This document shows, in pieces, positions 1 to 8,478 of a stretch of 64,000 nucleotides of DNA. The stretch is from positions 1,922,001 through 1,986,000 of the forward strand of contig NZ_JAWLJU010000002.1 of NCBI RefSeq assembly GCF_037120705.1. The letters run 5' to 3'. The notes beneath the pieces were generated by a model. That model worked only from the letters and a program-made list of their open reading frames with translations. It was not told the origin of the DNA and made no database searches. Source of the stretch: Pseudoalteromonas sp. UG3-2 (lineage in GTDB: Bacteria > Pseudomonadota > Gammaproteobacteria > Enterobacterales > Alteromonadaceae). Numbering within the stretch: position 1 is the first letter of the stretch; every line of letters starts with the position of its first letter. The position numbers and the translations under genes are program-made.

Positions 1-188
1 AAGGAATAGCTATTGCTAAAGCTAATGGTAAGTACAAAGGTAAGGGCATCAACATGGAACTGCACGAGCGCATCAGACAGATGCACTCTGAAGGCATGAA
101 TAAAATGCAGATAGCAAAAACCCTAGGCTGTGCTAGGGCAACGGTTTACAAAGCGTTAGCAGGAAATCAGGAAGTAAATTGCAGCTAA
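1..188 (+). CDS. Serine recombinase (resolvase/invertase), C-terminal part only
   Basis: The reading frame is open from base 3 to the TAA at 186-188 and starts left of the window, giving the last 61 residues. It carries a short basic stretch (GKYKGKGIN) followed by a helix-turn-helix of the Hin/Tn3-resolvase type, with a motif close to MNKMQIAKTLGCARATVYKAL. This matches the C-terminal DNA-binding domain of small serine recombinases; the catalytic serine domain lies outside the window. Such enzymes invert or resolve DNA segments in plasmids, transposons and islands. It overlaps the end of the convergent gene at 185 by four bases. The family call is good; the substrate site is unknown. Confidence 0.8.
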   Translation, partial: GIAIAKANGKYKGKGINMELHERIRQMHSEGMNKMQIAKTLGCARATVYKALAGNQEVNCS

Positions 189-457
189 TCTTTGCGCCTG
201 TATGGGACATTATATGACCACTCATAATCGGAAGATTTTTCTCCCTTAACATCCCTAATTGCACAGTACTTGTTGAAAGCGTCTTTTGCACTTTTATATG
301 ATTTATACATCTTGATTTTTGGGTTCCTGTAGCCTTCGATACTTTTTTTTGCCTCTAAGTAAGAGCGATAAATACCAGGTTGAAACCCCCTAAAAACTAC
401 AAACCACCCTCTGTTATTTAACTTCCTACGACGAGTAGGAACAACAATTAGACTCAT
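185..457 (-). CDS. Stand-alone RNase H1 hybrid-binding / viroplasmin-like domain protein
   Basis: This 90-residue protein is almost entirely one domain. Residues about 17-64 read GWFVVFRGFQPGIYRSY, then a helix, then GYRNPKIKMYKSYKSAKDAF. This is the pattern of the N-terminal hybrid-binding domain of eukaryotic RNase H1 and caulimovirus viroplasmin (Y/W-V-F-x-G-x-x-P-G-I-Y ... K-x-F-x-S-x-x-x-A). That domain binds RNA/DNA hybrids and double-stranded RNA. No RNase H catalytic domain follows, so I infer a binding protein and not a nuclease. A good GGAG ribosome binding site lies six bases before the ATG. It sits in the mobile island and converges on the recombinase gene. Confidence 0.7.
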   Translation of the reverse strand: MSLIVVPTRRRKLNNRGWFVVFRGFQPGIYRSYLEAKKSIEGYRNPKIKMYKSYKSAKDAFNKYCAIRDVKGEKSSDYEWSYNVPYRRKD

Positions 458-532
458 TACTCTCTCCTAAAATCTAAGTCAGATATTTTGATATGGTCAT
501 TTGAAGTAATACGTATACCTCGATTTTGGACC

Positions 533-1048
533 TTAGGTTTCGAATGAGACTTCTGAATACAGACAGCCTCCATTTCGGATCTCAACTTCAAAATTAAAAC
601 CACTTGAGTAATATTCACTGGCTGTCATCCCATCATCAAAAGCAGAAAATAATGAAATTAATAAGCAGTTAAGGTTGGAATAAAAGAGCTGACCTTCATC
701 ATTAAAATCAGTTTGATATTCGAAAGCCACTATAGAGCCCCTATCGCCACCGCTATAAACTAATAAATGTGGAATTACTTCAATACTTTTAATTACTCTG
801 AAATATTCTGAAGAGCTGTCCAAAACGCCACTGTGGAAGAGTCTGTTAACGTTAAACCGTGAAGTTCTACTTAGCTTAGGTAGTTTCATCACAGCCCAGC
901 TAAGAAAACTCATAATGTCTCTTGGATCTGTGATTATTGACTTCTCGCGTTTACTGAAAAGTTTATGCCATCGTTCTCTATACTGTATCGTTGATTGCTC
1001 GGTACAAACTGGATTTACAGATTCAATTCGAATAATTAGCTCATTCAT
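533..1048 (-). CDS. Hypothetical protein, 171 aa, island gene
   Basis: I do not recognise this protein. It is 171 residues long, has no signal peptide or membrane segment, and looks like a soluble alpha/beta protein; the C-terminal half contains several short hydrophobic strands. The ATG is preceded by GAGG at a seven-base distance, which supports the start. It lies upstream of the RNase-H1-domain gene on the same strand with a 75-base gap, so the two may be co-transcribed. The region is AT-rich like the rest of the left island. No function is proposed. Confidence 0.6.
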   Translation of the reverse strand: MNELIIRIESVNPVCTEQSTIQYRERWHKLFSKREKSIITDPRDIMSFLSWAVMKLPKLSRTSRFNVNRLFHSGVLDSSSEYFRVIKSIEVIPHLLVYSGGDRGSIVAFEYQTDFNDEGQLFYSNLNCLLISLFSAFDDGMTASEYYSSGFNFEVEIRNGGCLYSEVSFET

Positions 1049-1297
1049 CTATCTTCCTCTTTTTAAGACTTATTTAAGATAGTTGATACTTTACCAAAGC
1101 TTTAAAACCGTTATTTTCAGTGCATTTACCGTCAATCATGCTCCCAACAGCGCATAGAGCAACTTGTACTATGTTTTTCTATGGCTGGGTGCTATATTTA
1201 CAATTAAAAATAAGAAGCAAAAATATTTAGATATATAAATCAAAAAGATAACTATCAACCATCTCTTTTTATTCAAAAATACAAGGATATAACTGAT

Positions 1298-2074
1298 ATG
1301 GGTACTTGGAGGGAAGTCAAATCGCATGGATTCACCTGTTTTGAAACCGATGAATTTGACTTATTCAAACGTAACCAAACCGAATACCAGCTCAGGTGGC
1401 GTGATAAACGCAGAAAGATCCTATCACTAGAGCTTATGAGGGAGTTCTGTACTTACCTAAAAAAACATAAACACAAATGTGTAGATGAACTAGAGACTGC
1501 CAAAGACTTTATCAAGCTGGCACAAAAAGTACTCAAAGACACAAAGGAAGGGCTAGTCGGTGATGATGAATATTTTGAGGCATGGACTGAGTGTTATATC
1601 TCAGCAAAAGACATGACCGCAAACTGGCGGAAATTCAAATTATGGCGGAATGCAAAAGCATATAAACGTAGAGGTGCAAGTGGAACCAAGAAGCGCCTGT
1701 ATAAAAAAACAATTTCATTTACCACTTATCAAATAATTATTGACCCCAACATCAAACAGTCAGTAGCAATACTCTTTGATGGCAGGTATAACACCTTTGA
1801 TTTTGACTTTATCGAAGACTTTTATCTTTACTTGAAAGAAAAATGCAGACAAAAGCCAAAGCCCTTAATTGATCAAACCTCCGACGCAAAAAGGGAGGTT
1901 AGCCGCATTAAAAGAGAAAAGCATAGCCAGCAACGACATATCGACTTATGGGAGCAGTTAGTACCACAATTAACGCAAAACAAAGAAATCCTTGCTCGGT
2001 TTCTTAACTGGCGTAATAAAGCGGCCTCAAAACAATGGCTTCTGACTAAGAGAGGGCACGTTAACAGGCACTAG
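1298..2074 (+). CDS. Hypothetical basic protein, 258 aa, island gene
   Basis: This is an unrecognised 258-residue protein, rich in Lys, Arg and aromatic residues and without a signal peptide. The last ~70 residues (about 190-258) are highly charged and probably helical (KREVSRIKREKHSQQR). An AAGGA element lies upstream of the ATG at a slightly long distance of ten bases. The gene converges on the 442-residue gene at 2114. The strong positive charge suggests contact with nucleic acid, but this is inference from composition only. Confidence 0.6.
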   Translation: MGTWREVKSHGFTCFETDEFDLFKRNQTEYQLRWRDKRRKILSLELMREFCTYLKKHKHKCVDELETAKDFIKLAQKVLKDTKEGLVGDDEYFEAWTECYISAKDMTANWRKFKLWRNAKAYKRRGASGTKKRLYKKTISFTTYQIIIDPNIKQSVAILFDGRYNTFDFDFIEDFYLYLKEKCRQKPKPLIDQTSDAKREVSRIKREKHSQQRHIDLWEQLVPQLTQNKEILARFLNWRNKAASKQWLLTKRGHVNRH

Positions 2075-2113
2075 GGTTTGCTTTTCCAAGTCACCTTCCT
2101 AAAGAAGGTTAGG

Positions 2114-3442
2114 TTATAATCGATGAGGATCTCGGATCGACCAATACAGTTTATCAATCACTTTAAAGAAGCACCGCTCAATTGCATCACTGTCCACAGC
2201 AATTTTATTACTGTCTAGTGATAAAACCTTGTCCAACTGCCTCCTTTCTCTGGTTCCTAAATGTTCCCATACACCATCGAGTTTGTACCTTGCCACTTTT
2301 ACTGCTAACTCATCAGGCAATTGCTGATATAACCTTGGAGAGAAATACTCAAGTCGACCAAGCTTTGTTTGTACGCCCTTCTCTTTATCACCCAGCCTAG
2401 CATTCGAGTTGGGTATTAAAGCTGAAACCAACGTGCCACCTTTACCGTCTTTACTAGATAGCAGCCTGCGCTCAACTTTAGAGATAGGGCCTAATCGCTT
2501 CGCATACTTTAGCGTGATAGTACGATCGTCAATCAGCTTCAGTAGTGGGTCATACACTGCGTAGTGCGAAGAGCCCGCAAGGTCGCCATGGTAAACGGTT
2601 TCTGTCAGAGCGTGAGATACATCTTCAGGCCAAATAGAATAAGTACTGGACATGTGATGAGGATCTCTAGTTAACAAAAATGGAACTGGTACACCGTATA
2701 ACTTAAGTTCACAATCCAACCTTGTAACGTATGCACCACGCGTTGTCCCTCTCGCCCCCTGCTTACGATTAAACCTAACAGCCTTATCATACTCACCATC
2801 CGATTGCGCTTTAAGCCAACCTAAGAATATTCGAAAGTTTCGGAATCCAAGCTGGGATAGGCGAGTGGAAATTCTTGAGGACCGCCTGACTTCTTTTTGG
2901 CTATCATCATTATCTTCTGCCTCGTTGCAATCAGCGCACTCACTCTCCTTCCAAACAGGATCAAAATGAAAGCGTATCTCCCCACCATGTTTAAACTTAA
3001 AGATCCGTTGCCGCTTGTACAGATGTTCAAGTTCACCACCAGAGTGGCTCGTTACTTTGACGTCCACCTTTGACTTCAACAACTTTACGTTACGTCGCAT
3101 TCGTTTCCATGTTTGCTCACTCAGTTCAAGAGTCATGGCAAAGTCATCAATACTTGGATCTATGTGCAACTCAGGATTTTGCAGAACTCGTACAAGCGCA
3201 TCATGACTAAAATTAGCAAATTCTTCATCTCGCACAAAACTTAGTAGTTCGCTATTCCTAATATTTCTAAAGTGGCCATCAGCACCATAGAAGTTTGTAT
3301 ACCGCTTGGCCATTGGAGCCAATGGATCGTATTGGTTAGTTGGTAGTAAGGCTATGGGTATAAAGAGGTACTTATACTTATTGTAGTTGGATAGATGGTT
3401 AGGTTTCACAGTGCTATTAGAACCTTTCTTTGCTTTTTTCAT
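2114..3442 (-). CDS. Hypothetical protein, 442 aa, island gene
   Basis: This is a long unrecognised protein. The frame stays open up to 3487, but the ATG at 3442 (MKKAKKGSNS) has GGGGA six bases upstream and is the likely start. There is no signal peptide. The middle holds a basic region, an acidic insert with two CxxC-like cysteines (ESECADCNEAEDNDD), and then a segment resembling RLSQLGFRNFRIFLGWLKA. Its upstream region carries direct repeats (3688-3744) that resemble iterons or operators. A replication-initiator or DNA-binding role is therefore possible, but I see no motif that proves it. It is transcribed divergently from the gene at 3773. Confidence 0.6.
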   Translation of the reverse strand: MKKAKKGSNSTVKPNHLSNYNKYKYLFIPIALLPTNQYDPLAPMAKRYTNFYGADGHFRNIRNSELLSFVRDEEFANFSHDALVRVLQNPELHIDPSIDDFAMTLELSEQTWKRMRRNVKLLKSKVDVKVTSHSGGELEHLYKRQRIFKFKHGGEIRFHFDPVWKESECADCNEAEDNDDSQKEVRRSSRISTRLSQLGFRNFRIFLGWLKAQSDGEYDKAVRFNRKQGARGTTRGAYVTRLDCELKLYGVPVPFLLTRDPHHMSSTYSIWPEDVSHALTETVYHGDLAGSSHYAVYDPLLKLIDDRTITLKYAKRLGPISKVERRLLSSKDGKGGTLVSALIPNSNARLGDKEKGVQTKLGRLEYFSPRLYQQLPDELAVKVARYKLDGVWEHLGTRERRQLDKVLSLDSNKIAVDSDAIERCFFKVIDKLYWSIRDPHRL

Positions 3443-3687
3443 AATGCATCCCCACAGAGGGGCCCCTAAACGATGGATTAACGCCAATTACGCTACATTC
3501 GAATGCGGCGTGACTATTGTGAACTGCAAAAGTTTTTAATTTTCTCAGCTGTACACAAATTAGGGTTTACAGTTTTGGAAAAGCACCTCTTTGAAGAAGA
3601 GGCAACAACCCAACGTTACCATTTATCAGGAAATCACAATCTGCACCAAGAAGGTTCAGGCACCTAATTAGAACCCAACAAAAAACC

Positions 3688-3744
3688 CTGGAAAGGATTT
3701 ATAAAAAGCTCTGGAAAGGAGCTATAATAAAATTCTGGAAAAAG
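3688..3744. repeat. Three iteron-like direct repeats
   Basis: The decamer CTGGAAAGGA occurs at 3688-3697 and 3711-3720, and a third, decayed copy (CTGGAAAAAG) lies at 3735-3744. The repeat starts are 23 and 24 bases apart, about two helical turns. Each is followed by an A/T-rich stretch, and a TATAAT hexamer lies at 3723-3728 inside the second unit. The array sits between the divergent genes at 3442 and 3773. It may be a regulator-binding array over a promoter, or plasmid-style iterons. Confidence 0.5.
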
Positions 3745-3772
3745 CTTTACCTTAATTTTTAGGACTCTGTAG

Positions 3773-4342
3773 ATGGCGAAAAAAAACTTGGCAAAAAGTG
3801 AACATGAGTGGATAGCGCATCATGAACGTTTAATCCAGTTGCTTCCAAAAAAAGCGAGAGAGGAAATAGCACCAATGATAGAAGTACTTCTTGCTACAGC
3901 AGATGGTACTCAAGAACGAAAGCAGCAAGTTGAAAAGCTAAATGAACTGAGGGAAGTCAAACCCTACAATAAGCACTGGACGAGCTGGACCAAGGCCATT
4001 AGCAACATCACAGCTGGAAAATCTACTAAGATTGCCATTAGTCAGCACAATGCTGCGCTAATTGATAAGGTCAAAGTTGCTGCTAGCCTTGGCTCCCGCA
4101 TGGCTGCTATTGATTTTTTGGTTGATTCGTTTAGACCCATTATTGAGCCATTGTTAAATAGCAACGACATAGACGAGCTACCAAAACGTATTAACCTAAT
4201 CGCATATGACGATGAAGTGACGGAAGATAAAATTGTTCAATTACAAGAAGAGAGAACGCGCCTAAACAAACTAGTAGATCAGTTGCAAGCGGAGATCTCG
4301 AACTGCTCAGATCCTGTTCATGGAATTGATTTTGAAGAATAG
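3773..4342 (+). CDS. Hypothetical protein with C-terminal coiled coil, 189 aa
   Basis: I do not recognise this 189-residue protein. It is predominantly helical and soluble, with no signal peptide. Residues about 150-178 (VTEDKIVQLQEERTRLNKLV) form a leucine-spaced heptad segment, suggesting oligomerisation. The ATG has an AGGA element eight bases upstream. It is transcribed away from the direct repeats at 3688-3744, whose internal TATAAT could be its promoter. It converges on the secreted-protein gene at 4408, with a hairpin between them. Confidence 0.6.
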   Translation: MAKKNLAKSEHEWIAHHERLIQLLPKKAREEIAPMIEVLLATADGTQERKQQVEKLNELREVKPYNKHWTSWTKAISNITAGKSTKIAISQHNAALIDKVKVAASLGSRMAAIDFLVDSFRPIIEPLLNSNDIDELPKRINLIAYDDEVTEDKIVQLQEERTRLNKLVDQLQAEISNCSDPVHGIDFEE

Positions 4343-4362
4343 ATTCAAGAAAGGTAGAAATT

Positions 4363-4395
4363 GTTAAGTGCCAAACAGTTCATTTGGCACCTAAC
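4363..4395. terminator. Hairpin between convergent island genes
   Basis: An eight-base inverted repeat, GTGCCAAA (4368-4375) and TTTGGCAC (4383-4390), is extended by four more pairs beyond one mismatch. It lies between two convergent genes (ends at 4342 and 4408), so it probably terminates transcription in both directions, although no long T-run follows. Confidence 0.45.
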
Positions 4396-4407
4396 TGGAT
4401 TTGGGAA

Positions 4408-5868
4408 TCACTCAGCGATCAACCTAACACCATGTGATGAACCGCAACTTTTAATATTCTGAGCTAAGCCAATGATTTTACTCATACCATCTTGGTTAGC
4501 GGGGTTATTAGGCTCGGCAGTATCAACGATGACATATTGTTGAGTACCGTAGGCGGTTACAAAGCTGAGCCTCAACACATACTGCGTATCGATGCTGAAC
4601 AAGCCTTTCTCACCAAACGATATATCGATAGCTTTACCGTTTTTTGCGACTTCATGCCCACCAAAGTGGCTTGAAAGACAATGTACAACTGCATATGTGC
4701 TGTCTATCGGGTTGCCGTACTGTCCGAATGAGAACATAGCATCAGGATAACCAAGGTCTTGAAGGCTTTGGGCTGCTTCGCTTGATTGTGCCGCTATTGC
4801 GTATTGCCTGACCTTTTCTTGCTCACGCTCTCGAGCCTGCATGATCTGCCGGTTATTTTCTTCTTCAGCTTGTTGAATCGATTCATGGACAGCTAGGAAC
4901 TTAACTTTAGTCGATTGAGCATCAGCTAAAATACCTTTAACTTGGCTAATATTTTCTGCTGGTAGCCCTCTGTTCTCAAGCATCTCGCCACTTCTGATCA
5001 AGGCTTCAAGAATAGACTCTAGTTCAAACTCATTTGGGATTTGTGAAGGCCCCTCGGGCGACTGGAATAAACTCTGTAGATCTAGTTGGCCAGCAGCGTG
5101 CTGCTCGACGAAAGGCTTAATATTTTGATTTAGTCTTGCCGCATACTTATTGAATATAGCTAAGTAAGGTTCATAACGGGCATCGCGTAAGTAACTATCA
5201 AACTGCTGAGACACATTTGATACTTTAGTAAGCACCTCTTTATCACTGTAAGTAAGCAGATCCTTCATATCGACATTACCAGACTGCGCTAACGAGGTTA
5301 CGCCTTCTATCCACTCTGATAAGTTTGATATAAGGTCTTTAATGCTCTTGATAGCATTGTCATCTAACGCCTTAGGCAGTTTACGACCAAGGCCTGAAGC
5401 CGCTACAGAAGAGATCCGCTCACGCTCTATAGGTAACTTTTTATTACTAAAGCCGTCTTCACTATATTGGATACCATGCGCCTTCAGCTTCTGCTCTAGC
5501 TCACTCATCAACTTGCCGCCCTTTCCTTTGTAAGTATCCACAATCTGTCGGGCTTGAAGGTTGACTTCAATCTCGGCTTTCACGGTCTCAAAATAAGCTT
5601 GTTGCTTAACTAGCTTTTGCGTTTTGAAACCATCTTTACCATGCTTTTGAGTGTATTCAGATAAACACTCCTGAAACCTTTTCTCAATTTCACCAACAAG
5701 CTCGGGCGACCAGCTACCGAATGGGCTTCTAAGCCTATCAGGCTGGTAAGCTTTTGGGTCAAGGTAAGAGCTTTTCTCTAGGTGGCTACAGCTAATTGTT
5801 GTGGCTTGAGCACTCAATGCAGTGGTGGATAAAGTAACTAGGGCAATGACTTTCCATTTGGCGTTCAT
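4408..5868 (-). CDS. Hypothetical exported protein, 486 aa
   Basis: The likely start is the ATG at 5868 with GAGGG eight bases upstream; a TTG at 5883 would only add five residues. The N-terminus (MNAKWKVIALVTLSTTALSA-QA) is a typical Sec signal peptide, so the mature protein is periplasmic or secreted. The central part is helical, with a charged coiled-coil stretch near residues 335-365 (EEENNRQIMQAREREQEKV). The C-terminal ~120 residues look globular with two spaced cysteines (VVHCLSSHF and IKSCGSSHG). I do not recognise the family. It diverges from the XRE repressor at 6018, and the three operators between them suggest repressor control. Confidence 0.6.
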   Translation of the reverse strand: MNAKWKVIALVTLSTTALSAQATTISCSHLEKSSYLDPKAYQPDRLRSPFGSWSPELVGEIEKRFQECLSEYTQKHGKDGFKTQKLVKQQAYFETVKAEIEVNLQARQIVDTYKGKGGKLMSELEQKLKAHGIQYSEDGFSNKKLPIERERISSVAASGLGRKLPKALDDNAIKSIKDLISNLSEWIEGVTSLAQSGNVDMKDLLTYSDKEVLTKVSNVSQQFDSYLRDARYEPYLAIFNKYAARLNQNIKPFVEQHAAGQLDLQSLFQSPEGPSQIPNEFELESILEALIRSGEMLENRGLPAENISQVKGILADAQSTKVKFLAVHESIQQAEEENNRQIMQAREREQEKVRQYAIAAQSSEAAQSLQDLGYPDAMFSFGQYGNPIDSTYAVVHCLSSHFGGHEVAKNGKAIDISFGEKGLFSIDTQYVLRLSFVTAYGTQQYVIVDTAEPNNPANQDGMSKIIGLAQNIKSCGSSHGVRLIAE

Positions 5869-5908
5869 ATTAGGTTCCCTCAATGGAATTAATAATCGGT
5901 TGTATTAA

Positions 5909-5985
5909 CTAAGGAATACTTAGCTTCAGCAAATACTAAGTACTCCTTAGTAAAAAAGTCAATGGAAAAACTAAGAATCTCTTAG
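5909..5985. promoter_or_regulatory. Three palindromic operators CTAAG-N5-CTTAG
   Basis: Perfect 15-base palindromes with half-sites CTAAG and CTTAG and five-base spacers lie at 5909-5923, 5936-5950 and 5971-5985. The middle one extends to TACTAAG...CTTAGTA. They fill the 149-base gap between the divergent secreted-protein gene and the XRE repressor gene. This arrangement is typical of operators bound by the adjacent Cro/CI-type repressor, which would control itself and the divergent gene. Confidence 0.75.
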
Positions 5986-6017
5986 ATGCATTACTGAAGT
6001 TCAAAGAGATACTAAAT

Positions 6018-6278
6018 ATGCCTAAGAGCCCATTTGCCAAACGGCTTAAGGAAGCAAGAACGAAAGCAAAATACACCCAAGAAAAGCTCGGTATTGAGGC
6101 TGGAATTGATGAGGGTTCGGCAAGCGCTCGAATGAATCAGTACGAAAAAGGCGTTCATGCCCCTGACTTTGGGATGGTAAAAAGCTTAGCAACCGTGCTT
6201 AAAGTACCCACCGCCTACTTTTTCTGTGAAGAAGATGACCTTGCCGAGATTATCTCTAGTTACCAGCCCAACGAGTAG
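6018..6278 (+). CDS. XRE-family transcriptional repressor
   Basis: The protein has 86 residues and is nearly all one helix-turn-helix domain of the Cro/CI (XRE) family: FAKRLKEARTKAKYTQEKLG, then the recognition region ending in MNQYEKGVHAPDF, then the typical tail MVKSLATVLKVPTAYFF. Small proteins of this type are DNA-binding repressors. Three CTAAG-N5-CTTAG palindromes directly upstream are the obvious binding sites, predicting autoregulation and control of the divergent exported-protein gene. It lies upstream of the tandem AAA+ gene on the same strand with a 140-base gap. The fold call is secure; the regulated set is inference. Confidence 0.88.
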   Translation: MPKSPFAKRLKEARTKAKYTQEKLGIEAGIDEGSASARMNQYEKGVHAPDFGMVKSLATVLKVPTAYFFCEEDDLAEIISSYQPNE

Positions 6279-6418
6279 TCGTTTCGGTGCCTAAGTACGG
6301 CCAAGGCTCACCCTAAAACCGCTCAAGCCTTCCTGATACCTTGGATTAAAAGAAACAGGGTATCAACTATGCTAATCATACACTTACAGCAATGCTGTCT
6401 TCAGTTGATGGAGGCAGT

Positions 6419-8455
6419 ATGACACGAACATACAACAAACTTCTGCCCTCAAACATGTATCAGTCCTACGCCACAGGCTATACATATCGGGCAATGACCT
6501 CAGGCTTTATCGACTCCACTGACTTAATGGCGGTCAAAGGTGCCACCATCAAAAGCATCTGTGGCACTTCTTTTAAGTTCACGGGGCAAAATGAAGACTT
6601 TGACAACCTAATCCACCACCTACACCAAAGGTTATCTGTGACCAAAGGCTGCGACCTAGGCCATAACTGCCGTGTGTTTGAACATGGCTTGCAGCTACCC
6701 GCCAACAGCTGGAAGGTGATTAAACTCATGGTGGTGCTTAAGGTAAACGGTGGCCTTTATGAGTGGATACACTGCTGTCTGCCTTCGGACATTCATATCA
6801 ACTCGATGTTTTCTCATATGGTTGGGATCACAGAAGAGGCGCTCATTAACATCAACCTTGCCTTGGCGGAAACTGGCCTAATACAGGGTTCACAATACCC
6901 CCAACTGGATCAATCCGGTATCCCCCATGCCTTGGTGGAAAAGCTAGTGTGTGAAAAGGTTACAAGTTATACCGAGCTAATTGAACCATTGGTACAGATG
7001 CAACCAGCATCAACCTTAGGCTTAAGTGACTTTAAGCACCTTGAATTAGATGACCTAATCGCCTTCCTTAATGTGGCATTAAATCACTCCATCCAAGGCT
7101 GTAACGTGCTTTTGTGGGGCGTGCCTGGCACTGGCAAGACTCAGCTAAGTCGCTTGTTGGCTGATACCTTAGGCGCTTCGCTTATTGCCATTAAAGCCTT
7201 TGGCTCTGATGTCCACCAGCGAGAGGTGGATTATGACCAAGAGAGATTAAGTTCAAACCTTAGGCTTCAGCATCACCATTTGGTACAACGAATAGTCAGC
7301 CATGACGAGAAGTCTTTGCTTATGCTGGACGAGGCGGAGGATATATTAGTCCAACAGGTGTTTAACCACCGCGCCTCAGGTGGCAAAGATAACCTACACA
7401 CCACACTGGAAGCCAACACCGTACCGTGTATTTGGGTGGTTAATTCGGTAGATGATATTCCAGCCAGCGTCCTAAGGCGGTTTAATTTCGTTAAACACAT
7501 TTTCGTGCCAGACAACCGCGTTATGGAAGGCATTATCGCCAAAACCTCCAAAGGCCTGAGGTTAAGTAAACCATTTAAGGCGCAGCTTGCCACCAAGGAC
7601 AATGTTACCCCCGCCAATATCGCCAACGCCGCCTTCGTGTGCCATACCATAGGCCACCAAGGTAAACAGGCTGAGGCTTTGGTAGATAGCCTTATTACTG
7701 AAGTGCACCAAGCCTGTGGCTTTAAAACGACTACCGCCACCTACAAGGCACAAATGGCGTTTTCACTCGATAACCTTAACATCAAAGGTGGCAATAAAGC
7801 CTTGGTGGACATTGAACGAGCCATTAAAAAATCTGGTGGTGTACGTGCCTTATTCACAGGGCCAAGTGGCACAGGTAAATCTGCTCTAGCCAACCACCTA
7901 GCCAAAACAACCAATCAAGAACTTATCATCATCCGTTGTAGTGACGTCCTCGATAAGTATGTGGGTGGTTCAGAGAAGAACATAGCCACCCTGTTCGCCA
8001 ATGCCACAGAGCAAGGAGCTGCCCTGTTCATTGATGAGGTGGATAGTCTGTTGGCCGATAGGTCTGGGGCTTCTCAAAACTTTGAAATACAGCAAGTTAA
8101 CGAGCTACTGACTCAAATCGACTGCTTCGAATTTCCGCTCTTCGCTGCAACGAACTTTGAAAAGCATCTCGATCGCGCTGTAATGCGTCGTTTTGACTTT
8201 AAATTAGCTTTTGAGTACATGACATCAGATCAAGTCATAAAGCTCTTCAGAGAAGCGTGTGGACGCTCTCAGATAACAGATTATCAGCTACAGCAACTAG
8301 CAAATCTTAAAAACATCGCAGTCGGCGATTTTGCGATTATCAAACGCAGACAGCAATTTTCGACAACTAAGCTATCCGCCCAAGACTGCTTAGACATTCT
8401 CATTACTGAATCCAATCACAAGCAAACCACAAGGCCAATTGGCTTTGTAAAGTAA
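6419..8455 (+). CDS. Tandem AAA+ ATPase
   Basis: This 678-residue protein carries two AAA+ modules behind an N-terminal domain of about 210 residues that I do not recognise. Module 1 has Walker A GVPGTGKT (about residue 235), Walker B LLMLDEAED (about 300) and an LRRF arginine motif. Module 2 has Walker A GPSGTGKS (about 481), Walker B ALFIDEVDSLL (about 535) and MRRFDF. Both look catalytically intact. The second resembles p97/FtsH/spastin-like unfoldase or remodelling ATPases. The ATG at 6419 is preferred over 6392 because GGAGG lies four bases before it. The partner gene follows 23 bases downstream, so they form an operon. Substrate unknown. Confidence 0.8.
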   Translation: MTRTYNKLLPSNMYQSYATGYTYRAMTSGFIDSTDLMAVKGATIKSICGTSFKFTGQNEDFDNLIHHLHQRLSVTKGCDLGHNCRVFEHGLQLPANSWKVIKLMVVLKVNGGLYEWIHCCLPSDIHINSMFSHMVGITEEALININLALAETGLIQGSQYPQLDQSGIPHALVEKLVCEKVTSYTELIEPLVQMQPASTLGLSDFKHLELDDLIAFLNVALNHSIQGCNVLLWGVPGTGKTQLSRLLADTLGASLIAIKAFGSDVHQREVDYDQERLSSNLRLQHHHLVQRIVSHDEKSLLMLDEAEDILVQQVFNHRASGGKDNLHTTLEANTVPCIWVVNSVDDIPASVLRRFNFVKHIFVPDNRVMEGIIAKTSKGLRLSKPFKAQLATKDNVTPANIANAAFVCHTIGHQGKQAEALVDSLITEVHQACGFKTTTATYKAQMAFSLDNLNIKGGNKALVDIERAIKKSGGVRALFTGPSGTGKSALANHLAKTTNQELIIIRCSDVLDKYVGGSEKNIATLFANATEQGAALFIDEVDSLLADRSGASQNFEIQQVNELLTQIDCFEFPLFAATNFEKHLDRAVMRRFDFKLAFEYMTSDQVIKLFREACGRSQITDYQLQQLANLKNIAVGDFAIIKRRQQFSTTKLSAQDCLDILITESNHKQTTRPIGFVK

Positions 8456-8478
8456 CCACAAACCAAAAGGTAAATACC

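Noticed and set aside
2093..2109. Small inverted repeat ACCTTC/GAAGGT between convergent island genes
   Set aside because: The stem is only six bases with no T-run, so I do not call a terminator.
5500..5883. Upstream extension of the exported protein to the TTG at 5883
   Set aside because: The ATG at 5868 has a good GAGGG site and starts a standard signal peptide; the TTG has none.
7273..7740. Open frame of 155 codons on the minus strand inside the AAA+ gene
   Set aside because: It is antisense to conserved ATPase motifs, with no ribosome binding site, so it is a shadow.
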